Below are positions 1-6,430 of a DNA stretch of 10,274 bases, piece after piece. Position numbers and translations under genes: made by a program. This DNA comes from Betaproteobacteria bacterium (GTDB lineage Bacteria > Pseudomonadota > Gammaproteobacteria > Burkholderiales > SG8-39): assembly GCA_019509895.1 (NCBI GenBank), contig JAEKLK010000022.1, positions 1-10,274 of the forward strand. Direction: 5' to 3'. Each line of letters opens with the position of its first letter. Position 1 is the stretch's first letter. The notes below the pieces were generated by a model. It was not told where the DNA came from and ran no database searches. It saw nothing but the letters and a program-made list of their open reading frames with translations.

Positions 1-257
1 CCGACGTCCGGGTTTTCCGTCACGTAATATCCGCCGGCCGCAACGATGCCAACGGCGGGTGAGGAAATCACCAGATACCGGCATGGAAGCGCTTGCAGAA
101 AGCTCGCGAACTGGTCGCGTTCAGCGGCGGCGAAATACTCCGGTACGTTACTGTCGAAGAGCGTAAGGCAGGCTGCGTGATCTTCGCTTGCGTACTCACG
201 CGTGGATAACCGAGCCGTGTCATCGGCCATTGGAAAAGCTGATCTGACTCCATTCAT
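1..257 (-). CDS. GNAT-family N-acetyltransferase, N-terminal part (cut by left edge)
   Basis: An open minus-strand frame enters from the left edge and is not closed in this window. The visible part (about 85 residues) reads like the first half of a GNAT acyltransferase: an acidic first helix with CLTLFDSNVPEYF, a second helix (ERDQFASFLQ), then beta strands YLVISS and GIVAAGGYYV. The acetyl-CoA loop (Q/RxxGxG/A) would lie beyond the edge, so the key motif cannot be checked. Two in-frame ATGs are possible. The one at 257 overlaps the stop of the upstream VOC gene as ATGA, the junction style used throughout this operon. The one at 230 gives a protein starting MADDTARL. Neither has a clear Shine-Dalgarno sequence, so I prefer 257 for coupling. 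GC looks lower than in the neighbours. The substrate cannot be told and a link to the pathway is unproven. Confidence 0.75.
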   Translation of the reverse strand, partial: MNGVRSAFPMADDTARLSTREYASEDHAACLTLFDSNVPEYFAAAERDQFASFLQALPCRYLVISSPAVGIVAAGGYYVTENPDV

Positions 258-1108
258 GGCTTGAGATGGCTGTGCACCAGCTCGAAGGTCGCGCCACCGA
301 GGTAGGGTTGCGTCAGCGCACCTTTCTCGCTCGGCTGCACCGTGCCGCGATCGACGAAGACGATGCCGCGCTGCTGCAGCGCCTTGACGGCGGCCGGCAC
401 GTCCGGCGCGCCGAGGCCGACGCGCACCAGCTCCTCTTCCCAGCGGACGTCCTCCGAGCCGGGCGGCGGCTCGATCAGCTGCAGATAGAACTTGTGGCAC
501 GGGCTCTCGAGCAGCGTGCCCTTCGGCAGCACGCCGAAGTACTGGCCGCGCGGCAGCACGGAGAAGCCGAAGAGCGTCTGGTAGAAGTCGAGCCAGTCGG
601 CGGTGCGATCGCCCTGGATCGCCTGCACGATGCCGAACCAGTGAAGGCCCGCCACGGCTTGCGGATTGCGATCGGTGCCGGCGAGCGGCACGAAGTCGAC
701 GTCGTAGATCGAGAAATCGCGATAGCGGTCGACGAAGTAGATCAGCGTCTCGGCCACGCCGTGGACGCCCGGGATGTTGAGCTCCATGGCGGAGGCGCGG
801 GTCGGCATGTCCCAGGCGCCGAGCTCGAGCGAGCGCTTGTGCGCGACCGCGGCGTCGCTCACGCGCAGCGCGAAGGCCGAGACGGTCGGCGTACTGTCCG
901 TAGCCTCGTGCGCGTTGACGATCAGGTTCATCTTTGCCTGGCGGTAGAGCATCACCTCGCGCGAGCGGTGCCGGGCGATGGCGGCGAAGCCCATTTTCTG
1001 CAGCAGCGCGCCGAAGGCCTGCGGCTGCGAGGTGGCGTACTCGACGAATTCCAGCCCGTCGAGGCCGAGCGGGTTGGACGGCTCGGGCAGATTCTCTTGC
1101 GTGCTCAT
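254..1108 (-). CDS. VOC-superfamily protein related to 4-hydroxyphenylpyruvate dioxygenase / QuiC1 C-terminal domain
   Basis: This is a 284-residue protein with two vicinal-oxygen-chelate halves. The N half covers about residues 18-140 (from GLEFVEYA). The C half covers about 153-280 and contains LHWFGIVQ, DWLDFYQTLFGF, FYLQLIEPP, a DVPAAVKALQQRGI helix and a closing TFELVHSH strand. The layout matches HPPD, and also the HPPD-like domain fused behind the dehydroshikimate dehydratase domain of QuiC1, but here it stands alone. Of the HPPD metal triad (His, His, Glu), H156 and E276 look present. The slot of the second His (GxQHxA in HPPD) reads LVRVGLG, placing Arg at 229. Classical iron dioxygenase activity is therefore doubtful. 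The start at 1108 overlaps the stop of the Bug receptor gene (ATGA); the open frame further upstream is only a shadow of that gene. The fold is confident, the reaction is unknown. Confidence 0.82.
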   Translation of the reverse strand: MSTQENLPEPSNPLGLDGLEFVEYATSQPQAFGALLQKMGFAAIARHRSREVMLYRQAKMNLIVNAHEATDSTPTVSAFALRVSDAAVAHKRSLELGAWDMPTRASAMELNIPGVHGVAETLIYFVDRYRDFSIYDVDFVPLAGTDRNPQAVAGLHWFGIVQAIQGDRTADWLDFYQTLFGFSVLPRGQYFGVLPKGTLLESPCHKFYLQLIEPPPGSEDVRWEEELVRVGLGAPDVPAAVKALQQRGIVFVDRGTVQPSEKGALTQPYLGGATFELVHSHLKP

Positions 1109-2051
1109 TCCGGCTGGATCCCCGCCTGCTTGACGATACGGCCCCACTTCTCGATCTCGGACTTGATCACGTCGGCAAACTGCTCTGGCGTGCCGCCTTG
1201 GATCTCGATGCCGGCGCCGCTCAGCTTGCCGCGCACATCGTCCTGCTTGAGCGCCGCGTTGATGGCGCCGTTCAGCTTCGCGACGACCGGCTTCGGCGTG
1301 CCCGCGGGCGCCAGGATGCCCCCCCAGGTGCTCGCGTCGTAGCCCGGCAGGCCCGACTCGGCGATGGTCGGCAGCTCGGGCATCGAGCTCGCGCGCTTCA
1401 GCGTCGTCACCGCGATGCCGCGCAGCGTCCCCGCCTTCACGTGGCCGCGGACCGCGGTGATCGTGTCGAAGATCATCGCCGTGCGCCCGGCCAGGAGATC
1501 GGGATGCGCGGCCGAGCTGCCCTTGTACGGCACGTGGTGCATCTTCGTGCCGGTCATGCTCATGTAGAGCTCGGCCGCCATGTGCAGCGAGCTGCCCGGA
1601 CCGCTCGAAGCGTAGATCGCCTTGTCCGGGTTCGCCTTCACCCACGCGGTGAGTTCGGCCACTGTCTTCGCCGGCACCGACGGATGGACCGCGAGGAGCA
1701 GCGGCACTACGTGCGTGTACACGACGGGCTCGAAGTCCTTCACCGGGTCGTACGGCAGGTCCTTGTACAGATGCTTGTTGGTCGCATGGCTCGACGCGAC
1801 GATGAGGAGGGTGTAGCCATCCTCTTGGCGACGAAATCGGTGCCGAGATTGTTCGCGGCGCCCGGCTTGTTCTCGACCACCACCGCCTGTCCGAGCGAGC
1901 CGGTGAGCTTGTCGCCGAGCGTGCGCGCGATCAGATCGATCGCGCCGCCGGGCGTCGCGGGCACGACGATCCTCACCGGCCGCGAGGGATACGGCTGAGC
2001 CGCGGCGCACGCCGCCCACAGGGCGGCGATGGCGAAGAGCAGCCGGGTCAT
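1105..2051 (-). pseudogene. Bug/TctC-family periplasmic solute receptor (tripartite tricarboxylate transporter type), frameshifted
   Basis: Two minus-strand frames together make one Bug receptor. The first runs from ATG 2051 and gives a Sec signal peptide (MTRLLFAIAALWAACAAAQ), then YPSRPVRIVVPATPGGAIDL and ENKPGAANNLGTDFVAK, about 76 residues. The second resumes as DGYTLLIVASSH and runs 238 residues to IQPE and the stop at 1107-1105. It carries the usual LPYDPVKDFEPV, YASSGPGSSLHMA, HHVPYKGSSAA and WGGILAPAGTP blocks. Between AK (1824-1826) and GAT for Asp (1819-1821) only two bases are present where the family normally has about three residues, so the reading frame is lost. Repaired length would be about 317, normal for the family. 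No TctA/TctB membrane genes are in the window, as is usual for orphan Bug genes. The start overlaps the BKACE stop as ATGA. It could be a genuine pseudogene or an assembly error; the downstream half is otherwise well conserved. Confidence 0.88.
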
Positions 2052-2869
2052 AGGCCGAGTATCTTGCGTGCTTCGGTCACGGTGGCGGGGCGACGATTGT
2101 ATTTCGCGCAGAGCTCGGCGACGCGCTTCACCAGCGCCGCGTTCGACGGTGCGAGCTTCTCCCGGCTCATGCGCACGTTGTCCTCGAGGCCGGTGCGGCA
2201 ATGGCCGCCGCGCTCGAGCGACCACTCGTTAAGCGTAATCTGGTCCTTGCCGATGCCGGCGCCCGTCCAGGTCGAGCCCGGCGCGATGCGCTCGAGCGTG
2301 CGCACATAGAAGTCGAACGTCTCGCGATCGACCGGCATCGCATTCTTCACGCCCATCACGAACTGCACGTGCAGCGGCCCCTTGATCTTGCCGGCCTTCA
2401 TCATCGCCGCGGCCTGGAAGATCATCGAGAGGTCGAACGCCTCGACCTCCGGCTTGATGCCGTGCTTCAGCATCTCGGCCGCCAGCCACTCGACGAGCTC
2501 GGGCGCATTCTCGTAGACGCGCGTCGGAAAATTGACCGAGCCGGTGGCGAGCGATGCCATGTCGGGCTTGAGCGAGAGCATGCCGCCGCGGTCGCGCCCG
2601 GTGCCCGAGCGCCCGCCGGTGGAGAGCTGCGTGATCATCCCCGGGCAGTGCTTGCGGATGCCTTCCAGCACCTTGGCGAAGCGCTTGGGATCGGAGGTGG
2701 CCTTGCCTTCTTCGTCGCGCACATGCAGATGGACGAGCGTCGCGCCCGCTTCATACGCCTCGTGCGTCGATTCGACCTGCTCCTGCGGCGAGATCGGCAC
2801 GGCCGGGTTGTCCTTCTTGCCCGGAAGCGAACCGGTGATGGCGACGGTGATGATGCACGGCGTGCTCAT
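2048..2869 (-). CDS. Beta-keto acid cleavage enzyme (BKACE, DUF849; Kce-like)
   Basis: This 273-residue TIM-barrel enzyme belongs to the DUF849/BKACE family. Known members condense a beta-keto acid with acetyl-CoA and release acetoacetate plus a new acyl-CoA. The best known is 3-keto-5-aminohexanoate cleavage in lysine fermentation. Visible family features are the Zn-binding HLHVRD motif (H47, H49), STGGRSGTGRDRGG at 83-96, LATGSVNFPTRVYENAP at 107-123, AFDLSMI at 144-150, and HCRTGLEDN at 223-231, which supplies the third Zn ligand (E229) and a conserved Arg (R225). No signal peptide, so cytoplasmic. The ATG at 2869 overlaps the stop of the IclR gene (ATGA) and its own stop overlaps the Bug start in the same way, so it is probably translated with both. 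The substrate cannot be read from sequence; the lysine-fermentation role is unlikely here because no kamA/kdd-type genes are near. Confidence 0.9.
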   Translation of the reverse strand: MSTPCIITVAITGSLPGKKDNPAVPISPQEQVESTHEAYEAGATLVHLHVRDEEGKATSDPKRFAKVLEGIRKHCPGMITQLSTGGRSGTGRDRGGMLSLKPDMASLATGSVNFPTRVYENAPELVEWLAAEMLKHGIKPEVEAFDLSMIFQAAAMMKAGKIKGPLHVQFVMGVKNAMPVDRETFDFYVRTLERIAPGSTWTGAGIGKDQITLNEWSLERGGHCRTGLEDNVRMSREKLAPSNAALVKRVAELCAKYNRRPATVTEARKILGL

Positions 2870-3627
2870 GGGGCGAGCTGTGCTCCCAGTTCGGCGGCGG
2901 CGGCCTGCAGATGCGGAAGATACAGCGTCCGCATGTCGCGCAGTGAGACGCGGCCCGCCTCGACGATGACGTTGATGCCGGCCACCACGGTGCCGGCTGC
3001 GTTGCGCACCGGCACCGCGATCGAGCGCACGGCGATCTCCAGCAGCCGGTCGGCGATGGCGTAATCCTGCTCCCGCACGCGCGCGAGCTCGTCGCGCAGC
3101 TTCTCTTTCGACGTCGCGGTGCGCTCGGTAAAGGGCTTGAGCTCGGCCTTCGCCAGCCACTGGTCGAGTTCCCGCCGCGGCAGGTTGGCGAGCAGCACGT
3201 GGCCGATCGACGTGCAGTAGGCGGGCAGCCGGCTGCCGACGTTCAGCGTCACCGCGATGATGCGCGAGGTGACCGAGCGTCCGAGATAGAGGATGTCCTC
3301 GCCGTCCAGCGTGGCGAGCGAGCACGACTCGTTCACCGTCTCGCTCACGCGGTCGAGGAAAGGCTGGGCCGTCACCACGAGCGGCGTCGACGACAGGTAG
3401 GCATGGCCGAGCCCGAGCACCTTCGGCTGCAGCGCATAGTTGCGCCCGTCCGCGCTCGCCACGTACCCGAGCTGGGCCAGCGTGTACAGGCAGCGGCGCA
3501 CCGAAGCGCGCGGGATGCCGGTCTTGTGCGAGAGCTGCGCGATCGACATGCGGCGCTGCTCGCGCGAGAAGCCGCGCATCACCTCCAGGCCTCTTGCCAG
3601 CGACGCCATGTAATTGGGATCGGCCAT
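2866..3627 (-). CDS. IclR-family transcriptional regulator, PcaR/PcaU/PobR subgroup
   Basis: This 253-residue regulator has an N-terminal winged helix-turn-helix at about residues 8-65 (MASLARGLEVMRGFS, then IAQLSHKTGIPRASVRRCLYTLAQLGYV). The C-terminal IclR effector domain, about 80-250, has SCSLATLDGEDILYL, GSRLPAYCTSIGHVLLA and the late GINVIVEAGRVS strand. The helix-turn-helix and the LPAYCTS(I/M)G block are typical of the PcaR/PcaU/PobR branch, which controls protocatechuate and 4-hydroxybenzoate degradation in response to aromatic acids or beta-ketoadipate. ATG 3627 is chosen because MADPNYMASLARG matches the usual start of this branch. Longer in-frame starts would run through the promoter region and the start of dctQ. 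No strong Shine-Dalgarno is visible. It is first in the leftward operon, so it probably controls itself, and it is divergent from the TRAP operon it likely regulates. PcaR-like boxes lie directly before its ATG. Confidence 0.92.
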   Translation of the reverse strand: MADPNYMASLARGLEVMRGFSREQRRMSIAQLSHKTGIPRASVRRCLYTLAQLGYVASADGRNYALQPKVLGLGHAYLSSTPLVVTAQPFLDRVSETVNESCSLATLDGEDILYLGRSVTSRIIAVTLNVGSRLPAYCTSIGHVLLANLPRRELDQWLAKAELKPFTERTATSKEKLRDELARVREQDYAIADRLLEIAVRSIAVPVRNAAGTVVAGINVIVEAGRVSLRDMRTLYLPHLQAAAAELGAQLAP

Positions 3628-3642
3628 GTTCGATATTCGCCC
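3628..3642. promoter_or_regulatory. Putative PcaR-type operator box 1
   Basis: The 15 bases GTTCGATATTCGCCC match the Pseudomonas PcaR box as I remember it (GTTCGATAATCGCAC) at 13 of 15 positions. The box touches the IclR start codon, so binding here would block the regulator's own leader. The core is repeated 19 bp further right with one mismatch. Confidence 0.6.
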
Positions 3643-3660
3643 GGTAATCCGATAATCGCC
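3631..3660. repeat. 11-bp direct repeat pair in the divergent intergenic region
   Basis: CGATATTCGCC (3631-3641) and CGATAATCGCC (3650-3660) differ at one base and start 19 bp apart, close to two helical turns, so a protein would meet both on one face of the DNA. They form the cores of the two operator boxes. Confidence 0.85.
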
Positions 3661-3661
3661 C
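3647..3661. promoter_or_regulatory. Putative PcaR-type operator box 2
   Basis: ATCCGATAATCGCCC matches the remembered PcaR box at 12 of 15 positions, and its core CGATAATCGCC is a near-exact direct repeat of box 1. It ends one base before the TTGACG -35 hexamer of the dctQ promoter. That placing suits an activator touching RNA polymerase, or a repressor crowding it. Confidence 0.6.
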
Positions 3662-3690
3662 TTGACGGATGTTACGCCGGCTCGTAGCAT
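3662..3690 (+). promoter_or_regulatory. Sigma70-like promoter for the TRAP operon
   Basis: TTGACG (3662-3667) and TAGCAT (3685-3690) are separated by 17 bases. The -35 matches consensus at 5 of 6 and the -10 at 4 of 6. A start near 3697 would leave a very short leader ending in AGGAGG. The weak -10 and the adjacent operator box suggest control by the divergent IclR protein. Predicted from sequence only. Confidence 0.55.
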
Positions 3691-3696
3691 TTGCAA
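3669..3696 (-). promoter_or_regulatory. Sigma70-like promoter for the leftward IclR operon
   Basis: On the minus strand TTGCAA (3696-3691) and TAACAT (3674-3669) are separated by 16 bases, each matching 4 of 6 consensus positions. The promoter overlaps the rightward one, so the two would compete for polymerase. Its transcript would begin near 3662, placing both operator boxes in the first 35 bases, as expected for self-repression. A weaker prediction than the rightward promoter. Confidence 0.4.
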
Positions 3697-3700
3697 CACG

Positions 3701-3706
3701 AGGAGG
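3701..3706 (+). promoter_or_regulatory. Shine-Dalgarno of dctQ
   Basis: AGGAGG lies three bases before ATG 3710. This full-strength ribosome site fixes the dctQ start, although the spacing is on the short side. Confidence 0.75.
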
Positions 3707-3709
3707 TTC

Positions 3710-4140
3710 ATGGAGCGGGCGATCGAGGGCTTCTGCCGGCTGATCGAGATCGTCATCGCGGCGTTTCTCGCGGTGATGGTGGTGATGGTGTTCGGCAACG
3801 TCGTCCTGCGCTATGCCTTCAACTCCGGCATCGTCGTTTCCGAGGAGCTGTCGCGCTGGCTCTTTCTCTGGGTCACGTTCCTCGGCGCCATCGTCGCCCT
3901 GAAGGAAAGGGCGCATCTCGGCAGCGACTTCCTCGTTTCGCGCCTGCCGGTCGCGGGAAAGAAGATCTGCCTCCTGCTCGGGCACCTGCTGATGCTCTAC
4001 GCCACCTGGCTGCTCTTCTCCGGCGCGCTGGCGCAGGCGCGCATCAACCTCAACGTCGAGGCGCCGGTGAGCGGCGCCTCGATGGCCTTCGTCTACGGCA
4101 CCGGCGTGGTGTTCGCGTTCTTCGCCGCGCTGCTGCTTGA
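3710..4140 (+). CDS. dctQ: TRAP transporter small permease (DctQ), frame lost at its 3' end
   Basis: This is the small integral membrane subunit of a TRAP carrier, which joins the receptor to the large permease. About 143 residues are readable with four membrane segments (about 10-32, 48-66, 86-108, 122-143). The conserved stretch VFGNVVLRYAFNSG is followed by SEELSRWLFLWVTFLGA and the KERAHLG loop typical of DctQ. In its own frame no stop appears where the dctM gene begins, and the frame would run about 1.3 kb through dctM as a meaningless shadow. A TGA at 4138-4140 is out of frame by one base. Adding a single base just before it (GCT-A-TGACC) would end dctQ after LLL and give dctM an ATG with an ATGA overlap. 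I therefore end it at 4140 as a probable one-base loss. The C-terminal tail would then be shorter than in many relatives. Confidence 0.85.
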
Positions 4141-5417
4141 CCATCGGCATCTTCCTCGGCGCGCTCCTCGCCGCCATGGCGATCGGCATGCCCATCGCGT
4201 ACGCGCTGCTAGTTACCGGCATCGCGCTGATGTGGCACCTGCATTCCTTCGATCCGCAGATCCTGGCGCAGAACCTGATCGAGGGTGCCAACAGCTTTAC
4301 GCTGCTCGCGGTGCCATTCTTCCTTCTTGCCGGCGAGATCATGAACGTCGGCGGGCTCTCGCGCCGCATCGTCGACGTCGCGCTCGCGCTCGTCGGCCAC
4401 GTGCGTGGCGGCCTCGGCTACGTGGCGATCATCGCTTCGGTGCTGCTGGCGGCGCTCTCCGGTTCCGCCGTCGCCGACGCGGCAGCGCTCACCGCCCTCC
4501 TCCTGCCGATGATGACCAAGGCCGGGCACGACAAGGCGCGCTCGGCCGGCTTGCTGGCCGCCGGCGGCATCATCGCGCCGATCATTCCGCCCTCGATCGG
4601 CTTCGTCATCTTCGGCGTCGCGGCGAACGTCTCGATAACGCGCCTGTTCCTCGCGGGCATCGTGCCGGGAATGCTGATTGGCGGCGCGCTCTGGGCGACC
4701 TGGTGGTGGCTGAGCCGGCGCGAGTCGATTCCCGTGCCGCCGCGCAAGTCCGCCGCCGACGTGCTGAAGGCGATGCGCGACTCACTCTGGGCGCTGCTCC
4801 TGCCGGTGATCATCCTGGTGGGCTTACGCTTCGGCGTCTTCACGCCTACGGAGGCGGCCGTAGTCGCCGCGGTGTATGCGCTTTTCGTCGCCACGGTGGT
4901 CTATCGCGAGATGCGGCTCGCGCAGATCGTGGAGGTGTTCGTCAACGCCGCCAAGACCACGGCGGTGATCATGTTCCTGGTGGCAGCGGCGCTGGTTTCC
5001 GCCTACCTCATCACGGTCGCGCAGATTCCGCAGCAGATGGTCACGCTGTTGCAGCCCTTCATGGGCAACCAGACGCTCCTTATGATCGCCATCATGGTGC
5101 TGGTGATGGCGGTGGGCACGGCGATGGACATGACGCCGACCATCCTTATCCTCACGCCGGTGCTGATGCCGGTGGTCAAGGCCGCGGGCATCGATCCGGT
5201 GTACTTCGGCGTGCTGTTCATCATCAACAACGCCATCGGCCTCATCACGCCTCCGGTCGGTACGGTGCTCAATACGGTCGCCGGTGTCGGCCGCATGAAG
5301 ATGGACGAGGTCACGCGCGGTATGCTGCCCTTCATGTGGGCAGAGTTCGCGATGATGTTCCTGATGGTGCTATTCCCGCCGCTCATTACCGTTCCGGCGC
5401 GCTGGTTCGCCGGCTGA
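4137..5417 (+). CDS. dctM: TRAP transporter large permease (DctM)
   Basis: This 426-residue inner-membrane protein has about twelve hydrophobic segments and is the ion-coupled transport subunit of a TRAP system. Family signatures in order: GMPIAYALLVTGIAL near 17-31, FTLLAVPFFLLAGEIMN at 54-70, LSRRIVDVALALVGHVRGGLG near 74-94, SGSAVADAAALTALL near 108-122, AAGGIIAPIIPPSIGF at 141-156, a TPTEAAVVAAVYAL block at 237-249, TAMDMTPTILILTPV at 328-342, and LITPPVGTVLNTVAGV at 369-384. Length is normal for DctM. As written the start must be TTG at 4137 (or CTG/GTG nearby), with no Shine-Dalgarno. This probably reflects the same missing base that removes the dctQ stop, since one extra A would make it ATG. 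DctM lies between dctQ and dctP, a usual TRAP set. Confidence 0.95.
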   Translation: MTIGIFLGALLAAMAIGMPIAYALLVTGIALMWHLHSFDPQILAQNLIEGANSFTLLAVPFFLLAGEIMNVGGLSRRIVDVALALVGHVRGGLGYVAIIASVLLAALSGSAVADAAALTALLLPMMTKAGHDKARSAGLLAAGGIIAPIIPPSIGFVIFGVAANVSITRLFLAGIVPGMLIGGALWATWWWLSRRESIPVPPRKSAADVLKAMRDSLWALLLPVIILVGLRFGVFTPTEAAVVAAVYALFVATVVYREMRLAQIVEVFVNAAKTTAVIMFLVAAALVSAYLITVAQIPQQMVTLLQPFMGNQTLLMIAIMVLVMAVGTAMDMTPTILILTPVLMPVVKAAGIDPVYFGVLFIINNAIGLITPPVGTVLNTVAGVGRMKMDEVTRGMLPFMWAEFAMMFLMVLFPPLITVPARWFAG

Positions 5418-5428
5418 TTTCCACTTCC

Positions 5429-5433
5429 AGGAG
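5429..5433 (+). promoter_or_regulatory. Shine-Dalgarno of dctP
   Basis: AGGAG sits six bases before ATG 5440, in the 22-base gap after dctM. It is one of only two strong ribosome sites in the rightward operon, fitting the need for more receptor than permease. Confidence 0.75.
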
Positions 5434-5439
5434 TCCACG

Positions 5440-6429
5440 ATGAAACGCCTTTTCACTTCGATCGCCAGCCTCGCTTTCGTGCTCGCCTGCGCCGGCGCGC
5501 AGGCGCAGGAATTCAAGTTCGCGACGCAGAACCCCAAGGGCCATCCGATCGTCGTCGGCATGGAGAAGTTCGCCGAGCTGGTGGCCGCGAAAAGCGGCGG
5601 CAAGATGAAGGTCAACCTGTTTCCGGGCGGCGTGCTCGGCAGCGACCAGGCGAACGTCTCCGGCCTGCAGGGCGGCACGCTCGAGATCGTGTCGCTCAAT
5701 TCCGGCATCCTCGCCTCGCAGGCGAAGGAGTTCGGCATCTATGACTTCCCGTTCATGTTCGCGAGCCCCAAGGAAGCCGACGCCGTGGTCGACGGGCCGT
5801 TCGGAAAGATGATGCACCAGAAGCTCGAAGCGAAGGGCATCGTCGGCCTCGCCTACTGGGAGCTCGGCTTTCGCGAGATCACCAACAGCCGCCGGCCGAT
5901 CCACAAGGTCGACGACATCGCCGGGCTAAAGCTGCGCGTCATTCCGAACGCCATCAACGTCGACTGGGTGAAAGCGTTGGGCGCCAATCCGACGCCGCTC
6001 GCCTTTCCCGAGGTCTACGCGGCGCTCGACCAGAAGGCCATCGACGGTCAGGAGAACCCGCTCACCGTGATCAACGCCAACAAGTTCTACGAGGTGCAGA
6101 AGCACGTCGCGCTCACCAACCACCAGTACAACCCGCAGTCCGTGATCTTCAGCAAGAAGCTCTGGGACACGCTCAGCGATGCCAACAAGAAAATCCTGAC
6201 CGACGCCGCGCTCGAAGCGGGCAAGTTTCAGCGCCAGGCGTCGCGCGAGGCGGCCGGCGCGGCGCTCGAGAGCCTGAAGAAGAACGGCATGCAGGTCACC
6301 GAGCTCAGCGCCGCCGAGCTCGCCAAGTTCCGCGACAAGATGAAGCCGGTGATCGCCAAGCACTCCGAGGTGGTCGGCGCCGACACGGTCAAGGCGCTCG
6401 AGGCGGAGCTCTCCAAGCTGCGCAAGTAA
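5440..6429 (+). CDS. dctP: TRAP transporter periplasmic receptor (DctP)
   Basis: This 329-residue solute-binding protein has a clear Sec signal peptide (basic MKRLF, hydrophobic core to residue 20, cleavage likely after AQA at 21-23). Family features are HPIVVGMEKFAELVAAKSGGK near 35-55, FPGGVLGSDQANVSGLQGGTLEI near 61-83, IYDFPFMF at 100-107, and the ligand-binding core GLKLRVIPN at 162-170. R166 there is the conserved Arg that pairs with the substrate carboxylate in nearly all DctP proteins. PLAFPEVYAALDQKAIDGQENPL (186-208) follows. An organic acid substrate is therefore likely, but which one cannot be read. It ends in TAA with one base before the next gene's TTG start. Together with dctQ and dctM it makes a complete TRAP system. 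Confidence 0.95.
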   Translation: MKRLFTSIASLAFVLACAGAQAQEFKFATQNPKGHPIVVGMEKFAELVAAKSGGKMKVNLFPGGVLGSDQANVSGLQGGTLEIVSLNSGILASQAKEFGIYDFPFMFASPKEADAVVDGPFGKMMHQKLEAKGIVGLAYWELGFREITNSRRPIHKVDDIAGLKLRVIPNAINVDWVKALGANPTPLAFPEVYAALDQKAIDGQENPLTVINANKFYEVQKHVALTNHQYNPQSVIFSKKLWDTLSDANKKILTDAALEAGKFQRQASREAAGAALESLKKNGMQVTELSAAELAKFRDKMKPVIAKHSEVVGADTVKALEAELSKLRK

Positions 6430-6430
6430 G

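Noticed and set aside
68..253. Short minus-strand reading frame of 61 codons near the left edge
   Set aside because: It overlaps the GNAT frame, which stays open to the edge and shows clear acetyltransferase patterns; this one shows none.
266..1998. Long plus-strand open frames opposite the VOC and Bug genes
   Set aside because: Their products are rich in Arg, Ala and His with no recognisable domain, as expected for antisense shadows in GC-rich DNA. The minus-strand genes are well conserved.
3628..3798. Longer N terminus for the IclR protein
   Set aside because: It would run through the operator boxes, promoters and the start of dctQ; relatives of this branch begin close to the MADPNYM point.
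2870..4369. Minus-strand extension of the BKACE frame across the regulator and into dctM
   Set aside because: The extension is low-complexity and unlike any BKACE; the real protein starts at MSTPCIITVA, at the ATGA overlap.
4141..5443. Read-through of the dctQ frame as one 593-residue fusion protein
   Set aside because: After LLL the product turns into an Arg/His-rich shadow of dctM. TRAP QM fusions exist, but there both halves read in one frame.
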